From contig NZ_CP011028.1 of NCBI RefSeq assembly GCF_002221525.1, positions 2,429,001 through 2,493,000 of the forward strand: a stretch of DNA of 64,000 nucleotides. Direction: 5' to 3'. The notes below the pieces were generated by a model. That model searched no databases. It was not told where the DNA came from and worked only from the letters and a program-made list of their open reading frames with translations. The position numbers and the translations under genes were made by a program. The stretch comes from Pseudoalteromonas espejiana DSM 9414 (lineage in GTDB: Bacteria; Pseudomonadota; Gammaproteobacteria; Enterobacterales; Alteromonadaceae). Positions 58,273 through 64,000 of this stretch are shown piece by piece (the stretch's first letter is position 1; each line of letters starts with the position of its first letter).

Positions 58273-58743
58273 TTATTTTGGCTCAGGGCTTAGACCAAGC
58301 TCCATAAATACACTTTGCGGATTATCTTGGTATGAACCAAAGCTCGCGCAGCGCTCAAAACCTAAGTCTTCATATAAGCTTATTGACTCAGTTTGTTTAG
58401 GGCCAGTTTCTAATCGGATGAGTGGAATTTTTGTTTCACCTGCATAGTGCAGCAAGTTTTGCATTATACGCCTAGAAAAACCTCTACCGCGGTGGCTAGG
58501 TTTTACATATAAGCGCCTAATTTCGCCATATAGGGCTTTATCAAACTGTTTTACTATGGCGCCGCAGGCGATAATACCGTCTTCATTTTTTAGTCCTATA
58601 GCGTAAACATTGTCTTTACTTAATTCATCTAACTTTAGAGACTGGGCTGTAGCGACGGGGTATAAAGAGTTTATGAGTCTATCGATATCTGCAAACACAT
58701 TAACTACATCAGAATCCTTGGGGTTTAATTCGACTAACTGCAT
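58273..58743 (-). CDS. GNAT-family N-acetyltransferase
   Basis: A 156-residue acetyltransferase. Motif A is clear in EIRRLYVKPSHRGRGFSRRIMQNLL (acetyl-CoA pyrophosphate loop, about 93-117), followed by LETGPKQTESISLYEDLGFERC. The substrate is unknown. The start at 58743 has only a weak ribosome-binding site. Confidence 0.88.
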   Translation of the reverse strand: MQLVELNPKDSDVVNVFADIDRLINSLYPVATAQSLKLDELSKDNVYAIGLKNEDGIIACGAIVKQFDKALYGEIRRLYVKPSHRGRGFSRRIMQNLLHYAGETKIPLIRLETGPKQTESISLYEDLGFERCASFGSYQDNPQSVFMELGLSPEPK

Positions 58744-58897
58744 CTACTGTCGTCCATTTTATTATTTTGAATCGTTATAGTGGTTTCATAATATATACTT
58801 AGTACGTATGTTCCTAGTGTTGTTTGAACAAAATGTTTTAATAAGGTAAAAAAGGTTTTATTAAAACGTTAGGGTAATTTGTAACTTAGCTATTAGC

Positions 58898-61153
58898 TTA
58901 TGCTATTAAGCTTTCTTTTTTTATATGCTGAGCGTGCCAAGTAAGGTAATTGGTTGCATCCATTGGCTTTGCAATCAAATAGCCTTGAACGTAGTCTGCA
59001 TCGAGTATATTTAGCATGTCAAACTGCTCTTGTTGCTCTACCCCTTCGGCTACCACAGTTATATCTAAACTTTTTCCTAGGCTTATAATAGTGTTAACAA
59101 TATTAAAACCTTTGCCTTTATCTAAAATTTTATCGATAAAACTCTTATCTATTTTTATTTCTTGTACAGGAAAGGCATTCAAATGGGCTAAACATGAGTA
59201 ACCAGTACCAAAGTCATCTATAGAAAAAACAAAACCTTGCGCTTTAAGTTCAGCCATTTGCTTTATCGTGCTGTTTATATCGCCTGATAACATGGTTTCG
59301 GTGATCTCAAGTTTGATTTGTGCAGGGCTTATATTAAATTCATTAATTGTTGTGCAAAGCTCATTTTTAAGCTCAGTGGAGTTAAATTGCCTCTGAGAAA
59401 TATTTATTGATACACTAAATTGTTCATCAATCATGTTTTTCGCATCGAGCTGATTTACCAGGCTGCAAATATTACGCAGCACAATAGTTTGCAATTTTTG
59501 AATTAGGCCATATTGCTCAGCAATAGGTATAAACTGATTGGGTGTTATAAGCCCTTTTGTGGGGTGCAGCCAGCGGATCAGTGCTTCAGCACCTACAAGC
59601 TTACCTTGCATGCTAATTTGTGGCTGAAAATAAGCGCAAAACTCATTGTTTATTATTGCTCTAACAATGTCGGTTTCAAGCTCCGCTTGGTTTTCAAGCA
59701 AGGTTTGTAATTTAGGATCATAAAAACTGCAGCTATTTCCACCTTTGGCTTTAGAGCGATACATTGCTGTATCTGCAAATTTTAATATGTTGTCGGTTAT
59801 CGCATTTTCTTCATTTATTAAACAAATACCAATACTACAACTAACTTGAAAATCCAGTTCACCAACCGAAAATTTGTCGTTAAACACAGCCTGTATTTTT
59901 TTGGCAACTATTTCTGATTCACTACAAGCGTGCTGATTATCTTCACCAATATACTCAAGCAAAATAATAAATTCATCGCCACCCACTCTTGCCAAAGTAT
60001 CAGATGCTCTGATCACTGCACTTAAACGTTTTGCTAACTCAACCAATACAACGTCACCTGCGGCGTGGCCTAACGAATCATTTATTCTTTTAAAGTTATC
60101 TAAATCTAAAAACAGTAAAGCGCCCGTTTTTTTAGTACGTTTAATACGCTCTATACACTTTGTTAAGTTGTCACTTAGCATTCTTCTATTAGGTAAACTG
60201 GTAAGTGGGTCAAAAAAGGCTAACCGCTGAACTTCTTTTTCAGCTTGTTTACGAAGGGTTACATCTCTTGCCATCCACACTATATGCCTTTGAGATGGGT
60301 TATCAGGGGTGTAATTATCAAGTGCTGCGGCCCGCCCCTCAAAGGTTATGTTTCCCGCTAAGTCATACTCAAATATTTGCATTTCATTAGTAAGCAGTGT
60401 TTTTTTGATAACGGTCATTATCATTTCAGCGTCTTTTTTAGGTAACAAATCTTGTACATTTTGACCAATCAAGCTGCTGTTTGACTCAAGTAATAAATCA
60501 TCTGACATACCATAAATATCGGTATAAACACCTTCTTCATTTAGAATTAAAATCAGATCGGGCATCACTTGCGTAAATGCTTTAAATTTTTCATTACTTT
60601 TTTGTAAGTCAATAACGAGCTGCTTTGCTTTGAGTGACTCTGCGTTTTTTTCAAGCGCAATGCTAGAAAAGTGCACAAAGTAATCAATCAGTTCTAAATC
60701 TTGTTTTAGCGGCGTTTTAGGCGCGCCGTGATAAATAGCAAAAGTGCCTAAAATTTCAGAACGAGTGGAAATAATGGGTGTAGACCAACATGAATGTAAC
60801 CCATAACTTTGAGCTAAATCTTTGAAGTCTTCCCAAAGCGGTGATAGGTCAATACTTTCAGCTATAACACGCGCTTTATTAAATGCAGCAGTGCCACACG
60901 AGCCAACCTTAGGTCCAATATATACGCCATTGATAGCTTTAAGGTAACCTGAAGCAATATTAGGGGCTGCTCGATGAAAAAGCTGTTCGCCAGCCAAGGA
61001 AAGAATTGAGCATCTTGCTGATTTATCATCAATAATTTGCTCTATCGCCAAACAAATATCTTCGAGTATATCGTCTAGGGCAACACCTAATGCAATTTTA
61101 GATAATATATCCTGCTGGTGAGATAATAATTGTTTGAGTCGCTCGGTATTCAT
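58898..61153 (-). CDS. Cyclic-di-GMP enzyme with GAF, PAS, GGDEF and EAL domains
   Basis: A 751-residue cytoplasmic signalling protein with no membrane segments. Order: GAF (about 15-165), PAS (about 185-305), GGDEF (about 315-475, intact RVGGDEFIILLEY) and EAL (about 490-735, intact EALIRWLHP, DDFGTGYSCL, KIDKSFID and VVAEGVE). Both catalytic motifs are intact, so it may make or break c-di-GMP depending on the GAF/PAS input. The ligand is unknown. No linked effector gene. Confidence 0.94.
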   Translation of the reverse strand: MNTERLKQLLSHQQDILSKIALGVALDDILEDICLAIEQIIDDKSARCSILSLAGEQLFHRAAPNIASGYLKAINGVYIGPKVGSCGTAAFNKARVIAESIDLSPLWEDFKDLAQSYGLHSCWSTPIISTRSEILGTFAIYHGAPKTPLKQDLELIDYFVHFSSIALEKNAESLKAKQLVIDLQKSNEKFKAFTQVMPDLILILNEEGVYTDIYGMSDDLLLESNSSLIGQNVQDLLPKKDAEMIMTVIKKTLLTNEMQIFEYDLAGNITFEGRAAALDNYTPDNPSQRHIVWMARDVTLRKQAEKEVQRLAFFDPLTSLPNRRMLSDNLTKCIERIKRTKKTGALLFLDLDNFKRINDSLGHAAGDVVLVELAKRLSAVIRASDTLARVGGDEFIILLEYIGEDNQHACSESEIVAKKIQAVFNDKFSVGELDFQVSCSIGICLINEENAITDNILKFADTAMYRSKAKGGNSCSFYDPKLQTLLENQAELETDIVRAIINNEFCAYFQPQISMQGKLVGAEALIRWLHPTKGLITPNQFIPIAEQYGLIQKLQTIVLRNICSLVNQLDAKNMIDEQFSVSINISQRQFNSTELKNELCTTINEFNISPAQIKLEITETMLSGDINSTIKQMAELKAQGFVFSIDDFGTGYSCLAHLNAFPVQEIKIDKSFIDKILDKGKGFNIVNTIISLGKSLDITVVAEGVEQQEQFDMLNILDADYVQGYLIAKPMDATNYLTWHAQHIKKESLIA

Positions 61154-61522
61154 ACTTCACCATACATGTAGGTACTTTAAACTAGCTTAAGCACTTAAAT
61201 TATATGCAGTTTATTGAAACCAATTACTGCCTTTAGTTTGTTTAATTAAGTTGAGTATAGTTAAAAACTAAAAATTTTCTGGCTTAATTATTACAGTTTT
61301 AAAAATTATCTTACTCAGTTAAAAAGGTTACACTCATCAACTAAGTAAAAGTCACTACCATCAAAGCTATATAAAACCATAGTGTTAACATTTAATCTAC
61401 ATAAAACCCAAAAAGTATGTGTGTTAAATTAGCTATTTAAACACTTTGTTACTTAAAAAGGCTGTTCAAAATTAGTAGGCTATTTATACTGCTAGCAATA
61501 ATAAGTGTTTTTAGAGGTTACT
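61154..61522. other. Divergent promoter region, GGDEF-EAL gene and cysZ
   Basis: About 370 bp of AT-rich sequence with no ORF, repeat or recognisable operator. It must contain the promoters of both flanking genes. Confidence 0.4.
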
Positions 61523-62254
61523 GTGCAGATCACACAAGGTATGGAGTATTTTTTCTCTGGGTTTAAATTAATAAGCCAAAAAGGGCTTAAGCGTTTTGTG
61601 CTTATTCCATTACTAATTAATATTTTATTATTTGGTAGCTCATTATTTTTTTTATTTGGTTGGTTAAGTGATAGCTTTAGCTACATAAACAATATGCTTC
61701 CTGAGTGGTTAAGCTGGTTAGAGTGGTTAATGTGGCCTATTGCTGTTCTGGTTGTCCTATTTAGCTACAGTATGATATTTACGGTGATCACCAACTTTAT
61801 TGCAGCACCGTTTAATGGGCTTCTCAGCGAAAAAGTAGAGCTTTATTTAACGGGCCAAAAAATTAATGACGATGGCTTTGCCGATATAGTAAAAGACATA
61901 CCGCGTATGGTTGGCAGAGAGTGGACTAAGCTGTGTTACTACCTGCCACGCGCGATTGGATTTTTTATATTGTTATGGGTTTTACCCGTAATTGGCCAAG
62001 TTTTGTGGGTTTTATTTACTTGTTGGATGTACGCAGTGCAGTATAAGGATTTTGCCTTTGATAACCATAAAATTGGCTTTAAGCAAATGAAAGACGATTT
62101 AAAGTCAAAACAAGGCTTGTCTTACGGATTTGGTTTTGCTGTTATGCTGCTCACTGCTATTCCATTTATCAATTTAATTGTTATGCCTGTCGCTGTGTGC
62201 GGAGCCACACGTTTATGGGTTGATAACTACCGCCCTAAATATAGAGCAAGCTAA
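61523..62254 (+). CDS. cysZ: Sulfate transporter CysZ
   Basis: A protein of 243 residues from GTG 61523, which follows AGAGGT; a GTG at 61505 would add six. It aligns well with E. coli CysZ: YFFSGFKLISQKGLKRFVLIPLLIN, NFIAAPFNGLLSEKVE, YLPRAIGFFILLWVLPVIGQ and FIMPVAVCGATRLWVDNYR-like MPVAVCGATRLWVD. Several membrane-embedded helices. It imports sulfate for cysteine synthesis. A strong terminator follows. Confidence 0.95.
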   Translation: MQITQGMEYFFSGFKLISQKGLKRFVLIPLLINILLFGSSLFFLFGWLSDSFSYINNMLPEWLSWLEWLMWPIAVLVVLFSYSMIFTVITNFIAAPFNGLLSEKVELYLTGQKINDDGFADIVKDIPRMVGREWTKLCYYLPRAIGFFILLWVLPVIGQVLWVLFTCWMYAVQYKDFAFDNHKIGFKQMKDDLKSKQGLSYGFGFAVMLLTAIPFINLIVMPVAVCGATRLWVDNYRPKYRAS

Positions 62255-62272
62255 TCACTTACTTTAAATTTA

Positions 62273-62299
62273 AAAAAAAGCACCTAAGGTGCTTTTTTT
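62273..62299. terminator. Bidirectional terminator after cysZ
   Basis: AAAAAAAGCACC and GGTGCTTTTTTT form a 12-bp stem with loop TAA between convergent cysZ (+) and a lipoprotein gene (-). It has A/T runs on both sides. Confidence 0.9.
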
Positions 62300-62303
62300 A
62301 GAG

Positions 62304-62846
62304 CTAAATTAGTTTAAATGCTGTGTAAGATAATTTAGCTCTTTTGGGCAACGGCGACTCGTTACTACTAAGTGGCTCAAAGTCTGTAATTAATAACGAA
62401 AATGCCTGCTTATTAAAAGTCACCGTTGTTGCTTTACCTAACGCTGCTTTAAAGGTTAATTGTTGATTAAACAGTTTTAGATCCCCACTTTCTAATTGCT
62501 CTACGTATAAATAGTGAGTGTGTGAAGGCAACTTTAACCTCACTACGTTTAGGCTACTTTGTTCTTGTACTGCCAGCCATTGGTTATTTTTAAAAAGCGT
62601 ATTAAAGCGCGTTACTCCCTCTGGCTGCAATATTGAGTCATGAGTTATCAAACAACTGCTACAACCGCTAACGCGTCGTTGTTGCCAGTTAATTTTTGAA
62701 CCTTTGAAATAAAGCGCGTTAGTTAGCAACCATTCACTGTTGGCTGAGCTGTTGTTCTGCTTAGGTAAATTTACATTACTACATGCGCTTAATAAGCTTA
62801 TTAGTAAGCTAAAAACGACCCAAGCTTTAAAACGTTTATAAACCAC
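62304..62846 (-). CDS. Hypothetical lipoprotein (GTG start)
   Basis: A 180-residue protein with a lipoprotein signal (VVFSLLISLLSACSN, lipobox LSAC). The body is mostly beta-prone, with a CSSCL pair near residue 55. I do not recognise the family. The start is GTG at 62846, 2 nt after the stop of the upstream metalloprotease gene, so the two are co-transcribed and may share a role at the cell surface. Confidence 0.65.
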   Translation of the reverse strand: MVYKRFKAWVVFSLLISLLSACSNVNLPKQNNSSANSEWLLTNALYFKGSKINWQQRRVSGCSSCLITHDSILQPEGVTRFNTLFKNNQWLAVQEQSSLNVVRLKLPSHTHYLYVEQLESGDLKLFNQQLTFKAALGKATTVTFNKQAFSLLITDFEPLSSNESPLPKRAKLSYTAFKLI

Positions 62847-62848
62847 GG

Positions 62849-64000
62849 CTATTGCTCTTTAATTGCTTTTATTTGCTCAAGTACCTCGGCACTTGGTGGC
62901 GCTTCTTTAATATAGCTAGGTAAAGGGCTCACCTCTGAATGCGTACTTTGCAGCAGATTTAATCTACCACGTGTGGTATTTGCGACCCCGAATCGATTAC
63001 CTGCACTTTGAGCATAAAATTGCAGATCAATCATTCCCCACTCATCAACATCGGTTAAAATTGTAATCTGTGAATCTTGGTTAGCATCAAAGTTAGTTAA
63101 AGTCTCACCTATAAGGGCATTACAATTATAATCCACAGCGGTTGAGCCGGCTCTTTTTAGGCCTTCAGTTTCATCAATCGTACTCTCATTTATATCTGCA
63201 GAGCTGCCATTTGAGTAATCTATAATAAAATCATCTGTTGAACCGGTTTGGTTATTTGTACTCGGTGCAATATCACAATTAACATTGTTGGTATAAAACC
63301 TGTCGTAGTATCTATCTCCCTCATTATTACCAATGCTTGAAAGCCCTGTTAATTGATATAGGTAATTCATAGAGCTTAAGTGATTTGGCTTAAAGTTAAC
63401 CTCTTCATCACCGCCATGATACAGCCCTAGGTTGTGCCCAAGTTCATGAAAAATTGTCGATGCTTGGTAGTTGTTCGTTACATTTTGCGATACCTGATCA
63501 TCAACAGATAACCCCCAACCACCCATAGTAAGCATTAAGTCGTTACCATTAATTTCAGCAATACCTGAGCCACTTATGCTACCGTCGCTATTACCGCTAT
63601 TCGCCATTAATAAGTAGTGAAAAATAGGTCTGCGCCTTGTATCTGCATATTCCATTTTATAAGCAAATAAATTTGCCGTGCCTTGGTCATATTCAAACGG
63701 GGTGTAATCATTAAAAGGCACAGTAGTGCCACCACCTAGGTCAAAGTTTTCAACTGAAGTACCTGTACTTTGGTCAAATAAATCACCCACATCAAAGTGC
63801 ACGGTGTAACCGTTATTGTTAAAAACGCTAATCACTTTTTCAATTGCGATGCGCTGTGGGGTAATACCTATATCGGTACTGTCCATGTAATCAACTTCAA
63901 TGAAAATATCTTTTTGGTTTGCTCTGGCGCCCCATTCATATAGTGGGAGGCCACCAAATGTGCTTCCTTCGAGTTCGCTACAATCAGGGATGCCGTCTAA
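62849..64000 (-). CDS. Zinc metalloprotease, N-terminus cut by window edge
   Basis: The frame is open to the window end: 38 codons precede the first internal Met and include YEWGARANQKDIFIEVDYMD, a segment typical of reprolysin-like secreted proteases. The zinc motif HELGHNLGLYHGG is intact, followed by SSMNYLYQLTG with the Met-turn-like Met. The visible 383 residues lack the signal and N-terminal part, which lie beyond 64000. It is probably an extracellular metzincin-type peptidase. A lipoprotein gene follows 2 nt downstream. Confidence 0.85.
   Translation of the reverse strand, partial: LDGIPDCSELEGSTFGGLPLYEWGARANQKDIFIEVDYMDSTDIGITPQRIAIEKVISVFNNNGYTVHFDVGDLFDQSTGTSVENFDLGGGTTVPFNDYTPFEYDQGTANLFAYKMEYADTRRRPIFHYLLMANSGNSDGSISGSGIAEINGNDLMLTMGGWGLSVDDQVSQNVTNNYQASTIFHELGHNLGLYHGGDEEVNFKPNHLSSMNYLYQLTGLSSIGNNEGDRYYDRFYTNNVNCDIAPSTNNQTGSTDDFIIDYSNGSSADINESTIDETEGLKRAGSTAVDYNCNALIGETLTNFDANQDSQITILTDVDEWGMIDLQFYAQSAGNRFGVANTTRGRLNLLQSTHSEVSPLPSYIKEAPPSAEVLEQIKAIKEQ

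Overview
The window looks like chromosomal DNA of a low-GC marine gammaproteobacterium, most likely Pseudoalteromonas or a close relative (Alteromonadales). This rests on the rsxCDGE-nth and smc-zipA-ligA gene orders, the encoded proteins, multi-copy tRNA arrays and TonB-dependent alginate use. The assignment comes from recognising protein families, not from a search.

Layout. 1-3.8 kb: end of the Rsx electron-transport operon (rsxC partial, D, G, E) and nth. 3.9-10.3 kb: small regulator/partner units: a DJ-1/AraC regulator divergent from an HD protein, an ECF sigma factor with a membrane protein, and an AraC regulator divergent from a short-chain dehydrogenase. 10.3-12.9 kb: a lipase gene broken by a 266-bp MITE-like element, then a complete IS4-family insertion sequence with an 11-bp target duplication that sits inside a terminator hairpin. 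12.9-33.8 kb: an alginate utilisation locus, all on the minus strand: two TonB-dependent receptors, a surface lipoprotein with a PL6-like fold, fbp, fba, eda, kdgK, an MFS transporter, kdgF, a PL17 lyase, a PL6 lyase and a probable DEH reductase. 34.6-35.4 kb: gloA and a TraR/DksA zinc-finger protein, followed by a second type of MITE. 35.9-39 kb: six tRNA-Glu genes (five in 160-bp tandem units) and one tRNA-Ala on the minus strand, then seven tRNA-Val genes on the plus strand with decayed tRNA copies between and after them. 39.2-64 kb: housekeeping and accessory genes: a response regulator with a degenerate receiver, msrB, a DUF2919 protein, ligA, zipA, smc, a SpoU methyltransferase, a DUF898/M48 pair, speB-speA, a hydrolase/TetR pair, a YnfA protein, a MYG1-like protein, a GNAT protein, a GGDEF-EAL protein, cysZ, a lipoprotein and a zinc metalloprotease cut by the window edge.

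How the alginate genes work together (established pathway, assigned here by family): the receptors import oligo-alginate, the PL6 and PL17 enzymes cut it to unsaturated monomers, KdgF and spontaneous opening give DEH, the reductase gives KDG, and KdgK and Eda give pyruvate plus glyceraldehyde-3-phosphate. The co-located class II aldolase and fructose-1,6-bisphosphatase would send triose phosphate into gluconeogenesis. No transcription factor gene lies inside the locus. TTGGTNNACCAA-like palindromes upstream of several of its genes suggest an unlinked GntR-type regulator.

Most notable: (1) the PL6-like lipoprotein carries Gln and Glu where its neighbour has the catalytic Lys and Arg, so it may be a binding protein; (2) the two ~265-bp MITE copies differ by paired changes in their terminal and internal stems, and one breaks the lipase gene just before its catalytic His; (3) the tRNA-Val array holds two compensated acceptor-stem variants and ends in three 104-bp repeats derived from tRNA.
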